A stretch of 64,000 bases of DNA from Streptomonospora nanhaiensis (GCF_026642255.1 NZ_CP113264.1:4030001-4094000); one strand, 5' to 3'. Numbered from the stretch's first letter, positions 1 through 9,003 are shown. Made by a program: numbers and translations. The notes: generated by a model not told the origin, from the letters alone.

Positions 1-1
1 C

Positions 2-532
2 GACGTGGTCGAGGCGGTCCTCGGGCGCGTCACCGAGATCGACGCGCGCACCGAACTCCTGTGGCCACGGGTACGGCTGACCGACACCGGCGAGATGTCG
101 GTCCGGGAGACACCGGACCACCTCGACGCCGTCGTCAAGACCGCCTCGGGTGCGCCGGTGGGAGTGCAGGTCCTGGCGGGCGTACCCGCGGCGGACGCCC
201 GCTTCAGCCTGGAGGTCCGCGGAACGGACGGCCGGCTGGCGCTGACCGGCGACCATCCCGCGGGTGTTCAGGTCGGCGACCTCGTGCTGACCTCGAGTGC
301 GGAGTTCACGGCGCCCGACGCCCCCGTCGCCTCCGGCGCCGGCCCGACCGCCGCGGAGGTCTGGACGGGCGCCTCCGTCAACGTGGGAGAGGTGTATGCC
401 GCTCTGGCCCGCGACATCAGGAACAGGACGTACGACACCCCGGGATTCGCGCACGCCGTCCACAACAGCCGACTGATCGCCCGGGTGGAACAGGCCGCGC
501 GAACCGGCCTCCGGCAGCACCTGCGGCCGTGA
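2..532 (+). CDS. Gfo/Idh/MocA-family oxidoreductase, C-terminal part (5' end outside window)
   Basis: The reading frame is already open at the left edge, so only the last roughly 175 residues are visible. They resemble the C-terminal alpha/beta substrate domain of the Gfo/Idh/MocA dehydrogenases: a beta-rich segment (LEVRGTDGRLALTGD) followed by a helical tail with DTPGFAHAVHNSRLIARVEQA. The NAD(P)-binding Rossmann half must lie upstream. The family oxidises or reduces sugars, inositols and related polyols in the cytoplasm. An alcohol dehydrogenase and a metallo-beta-lactamase fold protein follow on the same strand, suggesting a catabolic operon. The family call rests on the tail only. Confidence 0.6.
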   Translation, partial: DVVEAVLGRVTEIDARTELLWPRVRLTDTGEMSVRETPDHLDAVVKTASGAPVGVQVLAGVPAADARFSLEVRGTDGRLALTGDHPAGVQVGDLVLTSSAEFTAPDAPVASGAGPTAAEVWTGASVNVGEVYAALARDIRNRTYDTPGFAHAVHNSRLIARVEQAARTGLRQHLRP

Positions 533-672
533 CCGATACGGCGACCGATTCGCGGACCCGAACGGCTGCCGTAGGTTCAGTCCCGCTCGAGGGTCTTTCG
601 GCCCGCACCACACCGATTCCAGGAGTCGTCGATGAATGCTGTCCCCGGTCGCTTCGGCGTCGGCGGGGCCCT

Positions 673-1809
673 GTGAGCGGGCAACGCCGTACGACCACAC
701 CCGCGCTGGCCGCCGTGATCGAGAAGCAGGACGGGCCGTTCGAGTTCCGCGACGTCGAGGTCGAGGAACCCCGGCCCGACGAGGTCCTGGTCCGGATGGT
801 CGCGACCGGGATATGCGCGACCGACGCCCACGTGCGGGCCCAGCGGATGGCGACACCGCTGCCCGTGGTGCTGGGGCACGAGGGCGCGGGGATCGTCGAA
901 CGCACGGGCAGCGCCGTCACCTCCGTCGCACCCGGTGACCACGTCGTGCTCTCCTACCACTCGTGCGGTCGGTGCAAGCCGTGCGTCTCCGGGCACGCGG
1001 CCTACTGCGACGACGTCTGGGCGGCGAACTTCGCGGGGGCCCGCCTGGACGGGTCGAACGGGCTGCACACCGCCGGTGGGCCCGACACCGGCCCCGAACC
1101 CCGCGGACACTTCTTCGGGCAGTCCTCCTTCTCCACCTACGCCCTCACCCACCAGCGCAACACCATCAAGGTGCCCGCCGACCTGCCCCTCGAGGTCATG
1201 GCCCCGCTGGGCTGCGGTCTGCAGACGGGCGCCGGGGCCGTGCTCAAGGCCCTCGCCGTTCCGGTGGGCGCGTCCCTCGCCGTGTTCGGCGTGGGCGCCG
1301 TGGGCCTGGCTGCGGTCATGGCGGCGCGCGTCGCGGGTGCGGCCGTCATCGTGGCGGTCGACGTCGACGCCGACCGGCTCGCACTCGCGCGCGAACTGGG
1401 AGCGACCCACACCGTCGACCCCGGGCTGGTCGGGGACCTGGCAGCCGAGCTCCGCGCGGTCCAGGAGCGCGGCATGGAGTACGTCCTGGACACGAGCGGC
1501 CGGGCGGAGAACCTCGACGCGGGTGTCGGCGCGCTGGCGCCCATGGGGCGGTTCGGCTTCGTGGCCTTCCACGAGGGCGGGGGCGCGGTGGTCGACGCGG
1601 GCCGGCTCACGATGGGCCAGTCGCTGCAAGGCATCATCCAGGGCGACGCGGTCTCGCCGCTGCTGGTCGACGAACTCGCCGAACTCTACCGGGCGGGCCG
1701 GTTCCCGATCGACCGGCTGCTGTCCTTCTACGACTTCACCGACATCAACACCGCGTTCGACGACGCGGGCTCGGGTCGGATCACCAAGGCGGTCCTGCGG
1801 TTCACGTGA
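673..1809 (+). CDS. Zinc-dependent aryl/benzyl-type alcohol dehydrogenase (MDR family)
   Basis: 378 aa from a GTG start; no better in-frame start lies between the previous gene and the conserved N-terminus. Seen: catalytic zinc ligands in ICATDAH (Cys) and GHEGAG (His), four structural-zinc cysteines in CGRCKPCVSGHAAYC, and a Rossmann motif GVGAVGLAAV near residue 210. This is the arrangement of class III-like NAD-dependent aryl-alcohol dehydrogenases. It would oxidise an alcohol to an aldehyde in the cytoplasm. It sits 141 bp after the Gfo/Idh/MocA gene and 82 bp before the metallo-hydrolase, so co-transcription is likely. The substrate cannot be read from sequence. Confidence 0.85.
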   Translation: MSGQRRTTTPALAAVIEKQDGPFEFRDVEVEEPRPDEVLVRMVATGICATDAHVRAQRMATPLPVVLGHEGAGIVERTGSAVTSVAPGDHVVLSYHSCGRCKPCVSGHAAYCDDVWAANFAGARLDGSNGLHTAGGPDTGPEPRGHFFGQSSFSTYALTHQRNTIKVPADLPLEVMAPLGCGLQTGAGAVLKALAVPVGASLAVFGVGAVGLAAVMAARVAGAAVIVAVDVDADRLALARELGATHTVDPGLVGDLAAELRAVQERGMEYVLDTSGRAENLDAGVGALAPMGRFGFVAFHEGGGAVVDAGRLTMGQSLQGIIQGDAVSPLLVDELAELYRAGRFPIDRLLSFYDFTDINTAFDDAGSGRITKAVLRFT

Positions 1810-1891
1810 CCGGAACAGCGCGGCCGGTCGTGCACCGCGCCGAGGACCGCATGTTCCACAAGAGCGAAGAGCAAGGAAAGGTATTTCATCC

Positions 1892-2974
1892 ATGTGCCCC
1901 AGCGGCCAGAAAACCATCACCGCCGACAGCGCCCCGGACTTCTACGGCATCGACCACTACGGTTTCCCCCGGGTCGGGGAGGACGACCCCTCCGACCCCA
2001 AGGGTTACTACCCCCCGTATCTGCGGAGTGAGCGCTTCCAGAAGTACGGCTACCACGTGGAGGAACTGCGCGACGGCTTCTACTGGGTCACCAGCGCCGG
2101 TTACGACGCCGCGTTCGTGGTGACCGGCGAGGGCGTGGTCGCCATCGACGCACCGCCGACGCTGGGCGAGAACATGCTGGCGGCGATCGAGGAGGTCACC
2201 GACCAACCGGTGACCCACGTGGTCTACAGCCACTGGCACGCCGACCACATCGGCGCGGCCTCCGTGTTCGGTCCCGACGTCGAGATCGTCGCCCACCGCA
2301 TCACCAAGGAACTCCTGGAGCGGTTCCCCGACCCCAAGCGCCCGGTGCCGACGCGCACGTTCGAGAACGACTACGTCCTCGACGTGGGCGGCGTGGAGCT
2401 GCACCTGTCCTACAAGGGCGAGAACCACTGCCCGGGGAACATCTTCGTCTACGCCCCCCGGCAGAAGGTGCTCACCGCTGTGGACATCCTGAGCCCGGGC
2501 TCCGTGACGTTCATGCACTGCGACGCCTCGCAGAACATCTCCGGCTGGTACGAGGCGCACTCCCAGATCCTCGAGTACGACTTCGACTTCTTCGTCGGCG
2601 GGCACCACATGCACTACGGCACCCGTGAGCAGGTGGAGCTGTGCGTGGAGTACTTCGCCGACGTGCTCGAAGGGGCCACCGCGGCGGTCGAGCGGTTCAG
2701 CGGCTCCGACGTGCTGGTCGGCATCCTGGCCGGCGCCGGCCAGGACAGGGTCTTCGTCGGCACGGAGAACTGGATCAGTTCCATGGCGAACTACACCACC
2801 CGGCACGTCCTGGAGAAGCGGACCAGTAACGGGCAGCTGTGGTGGGAGCGCCTGGCGGGCGCCACCACCCAGACCAAGTACCACGCCTACACCGTGCTGG
2901 AGTCGATCCGGTTGGAACGGCCCCGCCCCGACTACCGCATGCGCGGGACCAACCCCCCGCCCTTCCAGACCTGA
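1892..2974 (+). CDS. Metallo-beta-lactamase-fold hydrolase
   Basis: 360 aa. The ATG at 1892 follows a good ribosome binding site (AAGGAAAGG, 1872-1881). The metal motif HWHADH is near residue 113, with later ligand candidates in GENHCPGN (His), DILSPG (Asp) and GGHHMHYG (His). This places it in the MBL superfamily with a binuclear metal site. The N-terminal stretch is rich in Tyr and Pro and has no clear signal peptide, so it is probably cytoplasmic. Its position after an alcohol dehydrogenase suggests hydrolysis of a pathway intermediate such as a lactone or thioester. That role is inference. Confidence 0.8.
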   Translation: MCPSGQKTITADSAPDFYGIDHYGFPRVGEDDPSDPKGYYPPYLRSERFQKYGYHVEELRDGFYWVTSAGYDAAFVVTGEGVVAIDAPPTLGENMLAAIEEVTDQPVTHVVYSHWHADHIGAASVFGPDVEIVAHRITKELLERFPDPKRPVPTRTFENDYVLDVGGVELHLSYKGENHCPGNIFVYAPRQKVLTAVDILSPGSVTFMHCDASQNISGWYEAHSQILEYDFDFFVGGHHMHYGTREQVELCVEYFADVLEGATAAVERFSGSDVLVGILAGAGQDRVFVGTENWISSMANYTTRHVLEKRTSNGQLWWERLAGATTQTKYHAYTVLESIRLERPRPDYRMRGTNPPPFQT

Positions 2975-3013
2975 CGCGGCCGTGCACGACAGGTGTGCGG
3001 TTGGACGCGAAGA

Positions 3014-3046
3014 AGCCACGCCCTCCACAGGTGTGAAGGGCGGGCT
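3014..3046. terminator. Hairpin terminator between converging genes
   Basis: AGCC-A-CGCCCT pairs with AGGGCG-GGCT around a 12-nt loop, giving a 10-bp stem with one bulged A, followed by TTCCCC. It lies between the MBL gene ending at 2974 and the lipoprotein gene on the other strand ending at 3110, and could serve both. Confidence 0.6.
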
Positions 3047-3109
3047 TTCCCCTGAGCGGGTCGTCGTCCTGGGACGACGGGCCACGTCCCTCCTGGGCGA
3101 GGGGCCGGG

Positions 3110-3616
3110 TCACTCCGCCTCGGAAGGGGGCTCGTACCCGGGCGGAGGGTCGATCGGCTCCCCCTCCTCGTCGATGACCCCGGTGTCCAGGCACCACTCG
3201 CGTAGGACCGCCACCATTCCTTGAGGTGAAGCCTGGTCGGCCACCGCCTCCCGGGCCTCCGGGGTCGCCGTTGTCAGGAAATCGGCAGCCGTCCCGGCGT
3301 AGAGGTCGCCCAGCTCGGTCAAGGACGTGATGGTGCTGTCGACGTCCACACCGGGTTCCGCCGGCTCCACACCGGCGGCCACGTCCCACGACTCCGCGGC
3401 CATGCGCGCGTGCGTGCACGCCGAGATGGTGTCGATCTCCTGTTGCTCCAGGGCTTCCTGCGACAGGCCCTCGGGAGAGGGGGAGGTCGAGGCGTCGGCG
3501 GTGGGAGAGGGTTCAGGGTCGGGGGCCGTGTCCTGTCCGCCGCACGCGGTGAGGGCGAGGGCGAGGAGTGCGGCCGGGGCGAGGAGGGGGCGCGGGAGGG
3601 GGCGCGGGAGGGTCAT
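3110..3616 (-). CDS. Putative secreted lipoprotein of unknown function
   Basis: 168 aa. An N-terminal signal of about 24 residues ends in the lipobox LTAC followed by GG, so the protein should be lipid-anchored outside the membrane. A Pro/Ser/Thr/Asp-rich linker (DPEPSPTADASTSPSP) follows, then an acidic helical domain with two cysteines (ISACTH and REWCLD) that could form a disulfide. I recognise no catalytic motif. It stands alone between converging and diverging neighbours. Confidence 0.65.
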   Translation of the reverse strand: MTLPRPLPRPLLAPAALLALALTACGGQDTAPDPEPSPTADASTSPSPEGLSQEALEQQEIDTISACTHARMAAESWDVAAGVEPAEPGVDVDSTITSLTELGDLYAGTAADFLTTATPEAREAVADQASPQGMVAVLREWCLDTGVIDEEGEPIDPPPGYEPPSEAE

Positions 3617-3856
3617 GGCCCCATCCTCACCGGGGAGGCCGGCGGGCGCAGGAGAACTCCGATTCCCGCCTCACCGGCGGGGGCGCGCCACTGTCCCGGC
3701 TTGGGCGGGGCCCTGGGACGGGCGTTCCCTGCCGTGCGCGCCGAGGGGCGCCGGCACGCACGGCGGGTGTCCGGGCGGCGCCGGCCGCCGTGGCCGCCCG
3801 GGGGCCGAGGAGCGTCACAGCCCGCGCCGGGGGCCGCGGCGTCAGACCCGCCCTGG

Positions 3857-4726
3857 TCACGGCAGCGTGCGGCCCAGGAAGTCCCGCATGTGGCCGACCA
3901 CGGTGTCCAGGTGGCTCTCGAGCAGGAAGTGGCCGCCTCCGGGCACCAGGTGGATCTCGGCGTCCGGCAGGTCCCGGGCGAAGGCGCGCGCACCGTCGGG
4001 GCCGAAGATGAGGTCCCCGGCCCCCCATACGGCCAGGAGCGGGACGCGGCTCTCCCGGAAGTACGTGTGCAGCCGCGGGTACAGGGGCCGGTTGGCGGCG
4101 TAGTCGCGGAAGAGGGCGAGCTGCGCGAGGTCGTTGCCGGGGCGGCTGATGTCGCGGTGGTCGGCCGTCCAGGTGTCGGGGTCGACCAGTTCCGGGCGGT
4201 CCACGCCGTGGAGGTACTGCCAGCGGACGGCGTCGGGCCCCAGTGCGGCGCGGACAGCCGGCTCCGTGCCGGGTCCCGGGTCCTCGGCGTAGGCCCACAG
4301 GGGCGCCCAGAACTGCGGGACGAAGCCCTCCTCGTAGGCGTTGCCGCTCTGGGAGACCACCGCGGTGACCGCCTCCGGGGCGCGGAGCGCGAGCCGCCAG
4401 GCGATGGGGGCGCCGTAGTCCTGCACGTAGACGGCGTAGCGGTCGACGCCGATCTCGGCCAGGAGCGCCTCGGTGATGTCGGTGAGCGCGTCGAAGGTGT
4501 AGCTGAACGTGTCGGCCGGCGGGGTGTCGGAGTGGCCGAACCCGAGGTGGTCCGGGGCGATGACGCGGAACCGGTCGGCGAGCCGCGGGATCAGGTGGCG
4601 GAACATGCGCGAGCTGGTGGGGAAACCGTGCAGGAGCACCAGGGCCGGCGCCTCGCGGGGGCCGGCCTCCCGGTAGAAGACGCGGTGCCCTCGAACGGTG
4701 GCGTACTGGTGGCGGACCTCGACCAT
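3857..4726 (-). CDS. Alpha/beta hydrolase, haloalkane dehalogenase/epoxide hydrolase-like
   Basis: 289 aa from the ATG at 4726. Seen: oxyanion segment HGFP (residues 33-36), an Asp nucleophile in YVQDYGAP (about Asp103), an acid candidate in WGAGDLIFGPDG and the catalytic His in GGGHFLLE. An Asp nucleophile rather than Ser points to the dehalogenase/epoxide-hydrolase branch, acting in the cytoplasm through an ester intermediate. It is transcribed divergently from a CGNR zinc-finger regulator gene, and the shared 107-bp intergenic region carries two TAACC-N18-GGTTA elements, so control by that regulator is likely. The true substrate is unknown. Confidence 0.85.
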   Translation of the reverse strand: MVEVRHQYATVRGHRVFYREAGPREAPALVLLHGFPTSSRMFRHLIPRLADRFRVIAPDHLGFGHSDTPPADTFSYTFDALTDITEALLAEIGVDRYAVYVQDYGAPIAWRLALRAPEAVTAVVSQSGNAYEEGFVPQFWAPLWAYAEDPGPGTEPAVRAALGPDAVRWQYLHGVDRPELVDPDTWTADHRDISRPGNDLAQLALFRDYAANRPLYPRLHTYFRESRVPLLAVWGAGDLIFGPDGARAFARDLPDAEIHLVPGGGHFLLESHLDTVVGHMRDFLGRTLP

Positions 4727-4729
4727 GAC

Positions 4730-4757
4730 TAACCCTATCAATCCATTTTGGTGGTTA
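4730..4757. promoter_or_regulatory. 28-bp TAACC-N18-GGTTA element, copy 1
   Basis: TAACC at 4730-4734 is mirrored by GGTTA at 4753-4757. The second copy, with the same length and arms, starts 57 bp further right. The element lies immediately upstream of the hydrolase ATG. Interpreted as an operator for the adjacent CGNR-type regulator. Confidence 0.55.
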
Positions 4758-4786
4758 TCGACACCCACAGTGGACCCCATTCGAGG

Positions 4787-4814
4787 TAACCTGTCAAGTG
4801 AACCAAGAGGGTTA
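4787..4814. promoter_or_regulatory. 28-bp TAACC-N18-GGTTA element, copy 2, with a -35-like TTGACA
   Basis: TAACC at 4787-4791 and GGTTA at 4810-4814. The bottom strand reads TTGACA (complement of 4792-4797), a perfect -35 hexamer facing the hydrolase gene. It ends 19 bp before the GTG of the CGNR gene. Both transcripts could be regulated here. Confidence 0.55.
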
Positions 4815-4833
4815 GGCGGGGAGGTGGGCGGTC

Positions 4834-5337
4834 GTGATCGACGAACAGGCGCTGCTGGAGGCGCTGAACAGCACCCCGGTGGTGGACGGCCGGCCGCGGG
4901 ACCTGTGGGCCGATGACGCCGTGCTGCGGCGGTGGGCGCAGGAGCACGGCGGCCCGGACGAGGCGCCGGCGCTCGACTGGCTGCGGACGGCCAGGGACGC
5001 GGTCCAGGCCGCCACCCGCGGCCCCCTGCCCGAGACGGAGCTGCGGCGGATCCTCGCCGGCGCCCACCGGGTCCCCGAGGTCGGCCGGGAGGAGCTGCGG
5101 TGGCCTCTGCACGGGCCGCCCGAACGGAGGCTCGCGGTGGAGCTGGTGCTCGCCTGGTACGAGGTCCGGGCACGCAGGCCCGGCCGGCTGCGCCCCTGCG
5201 GCAACGACGAGTGCCGCCTCTTCCTCCTGGACCGCAGCCGCGCCAACACCGCCCGCTGGTGCTCGATGAAGACCTGCGGCAACCGCCTGAAGGCCCGTCG
5301 CCACCAGGAGCGCGTCCGCCAGGAGCCGGGGGCCTGA
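4834..5337 (+). CDS. CGNR zinc-finger / ABATE-domain regulator
   Basis: 167 aa from GTG. The first roughly 110 residues form a helical ABATE-like domain. The C-terminus has the diagnostic treble-clef finger: CGNDEC (Cys122, Cys127), RWC (Cys143) and CGNR (Cys148 onward), then a basic KARRH tail. Such proteins are regarded as ligand-responsive transcription factors; direct evidence for the family is limited. The gene is divergent from an alpha/beta hydrolase and both flank paired TAACC-N18-GGTTA elements, which fits an autoregulated local regulator of that hydrolase. Confidence 0.85.
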   Translation: MIDEQALLEALNSTPVVDGRPRDLWADDAVLRRWAQEHGGPDEAPALDWLRTARDAVQAATRGPLPETELRRILAGAHRVPEVGREELRWPLHGPPERRLAVELVLAWYEVRARRPGRLRPCGNDECRLFLLDRSRANTARWCSMKTCGNRLKARRHQERVRQEPGA

Positions 5338-5379
5338 GAGACGAACGGGAGGGGCCGGTCGGACTACGCGCACTCCCCC

Positions 5380-5400
5380 GCCGGGCGGTGTCCGCCCGGC
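5380..5400. terminator. Bidirectional hairpin between converging genes
   Basis: GCCGGGCGG-TGT-CCGCCCGGC is a perfect 9-bp stem with a 3-nt loop. It lies between the CGNR gene end (5337) and the epoxide hydrolase end (5429). There is no U-tract, as is usual in actinomycetes. Confidence 0.6.
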
Positions 5401-5428
5401 CGTCCGTCCGGGAGCCCGCGCAGGCCGG

Positions 5429-6664
5429 TCAGGGCCTGATGTCGTGAAAGGTGCGGCGCAGGTCGTCCACCCAGGCTCCGGGGTTCTCCCAGGGGATGAA
5501 GTGGCCGCCGTGGTCGTGGGCGTTGACGTTGACGTGGTTGAACCAGTCGCCCTGCGGGCCGTTCCTGAACGCCCGGACGCGTTCGGCGGCGGTGTGGACG
5601 CCGGGCGGGTTCTCGTAGGTGACAAGGGTGAGGCCGACCGGGGCCTGCACGACCGGGGTGCGGTCGTGGGAGGGGGTCCAGGGGTAGCGATTGGCGTTGG
5701 CGTAGTAGCGCATCGACGTGGCGATGGAGTTGTTCGCCCAGTAGATCGTGGCGTGGGTGAGCAGGTCGTCCCTGGTGAAGACGGATTCGACGTCGCCGCC
5801 GTTGTCACTCCAGGCGTTCCACCGCTCCAACAGCCAGGCGAGCAGTCCGGCGGGTGAGTCGCTCAGACCGTGGGCGAGGGTGGCGCCGTCGAGCATGTGC
5901 ACGGCGAGGTGGCTCGCCGAGCGGTGGTCCATCTCGACGATCCGGGCGCGGACATCGGCCGGCTGGTCGTCGGTGAGGGGCCGGTTGCGGGCGAAGTCCC
6001 AGGCCCGGGGGCCGTTGAAGAAGTCGAGCGGCAGCCCGGAGCCGATGTGGACGCCGTACAGCGCGTCGGCGTACTTGTGGCCGAGCTGGCTGGAGACGAT
6101 CCCGCCGATATCACAGCCCCCGGCGGCGTACTTCCCGTACCCCAGGGTCCGGGTCATCAGGGTGTGCCAGAGGTCGGAGACCTTCCAGAAGTTGACGTCC
6201 GGAAAGCCGGTGAGCGGGCCGGGGAAGCCGAAGCCGGGCAGGGACGGCACGATGACCTCGAAGGCGTCCTCGGGGTCACCGCCGAACGCGGCCGGGTCGG
6301 CGAGCGGGCCGATCACCTTCGACCAGTGCCAGAACGTCCACGGCCAGCCGTGCGTGAGGATCAACGGGATCGGCCGGGGGCCGCGGCCGGGCTTGCGCAT
6401 GAAGTGCACCGGGACACCGGCGACGTCCACCCGGTAGTGCTCGTGGACGTTGATGGCGGCCTCGGCCTTTCGCCAGTCGTAGCCGTCCCGCCAGTAGGCG
6501 ACCAGGTCACGGAGATAGCTGTCGGGGACGCCGTAGGACCAGTCCCCGTTCCCCTCGTCCAGCGGCGGGCGGGTCGATGCGAGGCGGGCGCGCAGGTCGT
6601 CGAGGACCTCGTCGCCGACGTGGATCGGAACGGGCTTCAGGGGGAAGGCGGGCGGGGTGCTCAT
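5429..6664 (-). CDS. Epoxide hydrolase with EHN domain
   Basis: 411 aa. The ATG at 6664 is preferred over one five codons upstream because GAGGA sits about 9 nt before it. The N-terminal EHN domain starts with PFxLxPVPIHVGDEVLDDLRARL-like sequence. Then follow the oxyanion motif THGWPWTFWHW, the Asp nucleophile in GGCDIGG and the catalytic His in HGGHFIPWE. These are hallmarks of microsomal-type bacterial epoxide hydrolases, which open epoxides to diols through an alkyl-enzyme ester. Length is normal for the family. It converges on the CGNR gene and is probably a detoxification or catabolic enzyme. Confidence 0.88.
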   Translation of the reverse strand: MSTPPAFPLKPVPIHVGDEVLDDLRARLASTRPPLDEGNGDWSYGVPDSYLRDLVAYWRDGYDWRKAEAAINVHEHYRVDVAGVPVHFMRKPGRGPRPIPLILTHGWPWTFWHWSKVIGPLADPAAFGGDPEDAFEVIVPSLPGFGFPGPLTGFPDVNFWKVSDLWHTLMTRTLGYGKYAAGGCDIGGIVSSQLGHKYADALYGVHIGSGLPLDFFNGPRAWDFARNRPLTDDQPADVRARIVEMDHRSASHLAVHMLDGATLAHGLSDSPAGLLAWLLERWNAWSDNGGDVESVFTRDDLLTHATIYWANNSIATSMRYYANANRYPWTPSHDRTPVVQAPVGLTLVTYENPPGVHTAAERVRAFRNGPQGDWFNHVNVNAHDHGGHFIPWENPGAWVDDLRRTFHDIRP

Positions 6665-6883
6665 CGCGTGGTTCCTCACGGGGGTGTGCCGTCGGGCAGC
6701 GGGCCGGGACGGCCTTTCTCCAGGGCGCTCCGGCCGGCCCGTCGGCAGACGATCGAGGGGCGGCAGCGCAGCGAGCGCCCGACGAACCAGGACGTTCCGG
6801 CGCGAAGGTGCGCCGCCAATCCAACCACGTCCGTGCCGTTCCGTGAGGGGACGCGACGACGGCCGCGCGCCCGCATGTCCGGC

Positions 6884-6913
6884 GAGGGGCTCCCATCAGG
6901 GTGGAAGCCCCTC
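6884..6913 (-). terminator. Hairpin downstream of the RibD-type reductase gene
   Basis: GAGGGGCT and AGCCCCTC form an 8-bp stem with a 14-nt loop, beginning 26 bp after the reductase stop codon. The rest of the 6665-6938 interval shows no convincing gene; it should contain the promoter of the epoxide hydrolase. Confidence 0.55.
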
Positions 6914-6938
6914 TCCGCACGAGCCGAAGCCGGCGGGC

Positions 6939-7541
6939 CTAGGCGGTGGGGCCGCTCTCCCCTACGCGGCGGTACGTGTTGATCAGGACTCCGGACGGTG
7001 TCGACCGTGTGGCGGCCAGAGCCAGGCGGCGCGGGGCCGTGCCCTCGGCGAAGAGCCGCTTGCCCCTGCCCAGGACGAGCGGGAAGACCAGCAGGCGGTA
7101 CTCGTCGACGAGGTCGTGCCCGACCAGCGTCCGGAGCAGGTCACCGCTGCCCAGCACCACGGTCTCCGCCTCCGTCTCGGCTTTGATCCGGCCGACCTCC
7201 GCCACCAGGTCTGCGCCGAGGAGGACGGAGTTGTTCCACCCGAGCTCCTCGAGGGTGCGTGAGGCGACGTACTTGGGCATCGCGTTCATCGCCGCAACGG
7301 CGGGATCGTCCATGTCCGCGTACGGCCAGGTTCCGGCGAAGATCTCGTACGTCCTGCGGCCGAGGAGCAGAGCGCCGGCTCCGGCCGTGGCCTCGCTCAT
7401 GACCCGCTCCACGACGTCGTCGACGTAGGGCAGCACCCAGCCGCCCCCGTCGAACCCGCCCTCCCGGTCCTCGTCCGCGGAGAGGACCGACTGCATGACG
7501 CCGTCCAGCGACACGAACTCGACCACGACCAGTTGTCCCAT
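6939..7541 (-). CDS. Dihydrofolate reductase family / RibD C-terminal-domain protein
   Basis: 200 aa from an ATG preceded by GGGAG. Begins MGQLVVVEFVSLDGVMQ, typical of the DHFR-like RibD_C proteins. It continues with LLLGRRTYEIFAGTWP and KYVASRTL, and ends with the NADPH-binding segment VVLGSGDLLRTL and a C-terminal LVFPLVLGRGKRLF. These stand-alone proteins are NADPH-dependent reductases of unknown substrate, distinct from riboflavin synthesis enzymes. No partner gene is obvious. Confidence 0.8.
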   Translation of the reverse strand: MGQLVVVEFVSLDGVMQSVLSADEDREGGFDGGGWVLPYVDDVVERVMSEATAGAGALLLGRRTYEIFAGTWPYADMDDPAVAAMNAMPKYVASRTLEELGWNNSVLLGADLVAEVGRIKAETEAETVVLGSGDLLRTLVGHDLVDEYRLLVFPLVLGRGKRLFAEGTAPRRLALAATRSTPSGVLINTYRRVGESGPTA

Positions 7542-7684
7542 GAGTTGCTCCCGTCGATCCGTCTGTAGCCGTCTTTGTAGACCGGGCCCCGGACAGAAGG
7601 TCATCGGCGTTCGGGAGAGGGAGACGTCGACGGGCCCCGCCGACGCCGGCCGGCGGCCGTGCGCCCATGGCCGCCGTCGCCCCG

Positions 7685-8758
7685 TCAGACCCGCACGGGG
7701 TGCGGGTCGGAAGGGGTGAGCGCCGGTCCCGACCTGCGCGTGCGCAGCCACACCACTGCCGCGATCGCGGCGACGGTGACGCTCGGCACGAGAAGGACGG
7801 CCGACCCTGTGCCCACCGACCGGTCCGTGACAGCACTGCCGATGTCGGAGTGCAGGGCCGTGACGATGATGAAGGTGAGCGTGTTGAGCAGGGCGTGGAC
7901 GACGACGGCGATCTCGATGCCGCCGGTGCGCCAGGTGATGACGGCCAGGCTGACGGCGAGGGTGAAGTACCAGAGGTTGATCCACGGGTCGTCCGCGCCG
8001 TGGACGGTCGTGAACAGCAGGCTGGAGACGAGGACGCCGAGGACCAGCCCGGTGCGCGGCCCGCGGCTCCAGCTCCCGGTGACCCGGAGGACGAGACCGC
8101 GGAGGCCGTACTCCTCGCCGGCCGACTGCAGGGGCGTCAGCAGGAGGGTGCCGACCAGCACGCCGACCAGGTCGGCGACCGGCCAGTAGGTCTGCTCGAC
8201 GGGCATCGAGACGTTCATGACGAACACGGCGACCAGCCAGACGGGGCCGATGAACAGCAGGGCCCGGCCGAACACGTCGAACCGGAAACCCGAGACCACC
8301 GAGTGCAGCGAGGCGCCCCTCACCCCGTAGAGCCACCGCTGGATGAGCATGCTCCATGGGATGAGCAGGGCGAGGGAGAGCATGCCCGCGGCGTGGTAGA
8401 GCGGTGTGTAGTCGGTGCCGCCCGCCGCCGGGTTGGTGTTGCCCATCCGCGTGTCCAGGAAGGTAGCGGCCTGGACGAAGGCAAGGCCGAAGACGAACAG
8501 CCCCGCCACCAGGAGCACGATCGCGAGGACTCCCCGACCGATGCGGCGCTTGTCCCCGGCGAGCACGCGGTGGTACTCCACGCCCGGCGGGACCGCCCGC
8601 GGACCGCGGCGCCCAGGGGCCGGCGCGGGACGGGCCGGCTCCCCGGACAGCGGGGGCGGCGGGGCCTGCCCCGCACCGCCGTCCCACGCCGTGAGGAACG
8701 GCTCGGCGGCCGGTCGCGAGGGTGGAGGAGGGGCGGAGAAGTCATCGTTGCGGTACAT
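7685..8758 (-). CDS. CPBP-family intramembrane metalloprotease
   Basis: 357 aa from the ATG at 8758; an upstream start would add only 14 poor residues. A Pro-rich cytoplasmic N-terminus of about 70 residues precedes about eight hydrophobic segments. The CPBP/Abi signature is present: SAGEEYGLRG (EExxxR), LLFTTVHG (His) and HALLNTLTF (His/Asn). In bacteria these proteins are linked to membrane-protein processing or bacteriocin self-immunity; the substrate here is unknown. It lies in a run of same-strand but widely spaced genes. Confidence 0.8.
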   Translation of the reverse strand: MYRNDDFSAPPPPSRPAAEPFLTAWDGGAGQAPPPPLSGEPARPAPAPGRRGPRAVPPGVEYHRVLAGDKRRIGRGVLAIVLLVAGLFVFGLAFVQAATFLDTRMGNTNPAAGGTDYTPLYHAAGMLSLALLIPWSMLIQRWLYGVRGASLHSVVSGFRFDVFGRALLFIGPVWLVAVFVMNVSMPVEQTYWPVADLVGVLVGTLLLTPLQSAGEEYGLRGLVLRVTGSWSRGPRTGLVLGVLVSSLLFTTVHGADDPWINLWYFTLAVSLAVITWRTGGIEIAVVVHALLNTLTFIIVTALHSDIGSAVTDRSVGTGSAVLLVPSVTVAAIAAVVWLRTRRSGPALTPSDPHPVRV

Positions 8759-9003
8759 GCCACGAACGTATTTCGGGGTGCGCCCGCAACCGAGTGCCAC
8801 CGGTCACGGGATACCTCTGCGCTCCGCACGGGCCCGGGATGACAGATGTCATGCGCGGTCGCGGTGACCGGCGGAGCGGCCGGGTCCGCCGCCGTCGTGG
8901 CACCGGGTGCGGTCCCGGAACGCGACGCCGGTTCACGGGGTGCCGTGCGCGAGGCCGCGCGACCGTTGGCAGCCGCGAAGACGACAGTGGATGCGGTCTG
9001 GCG

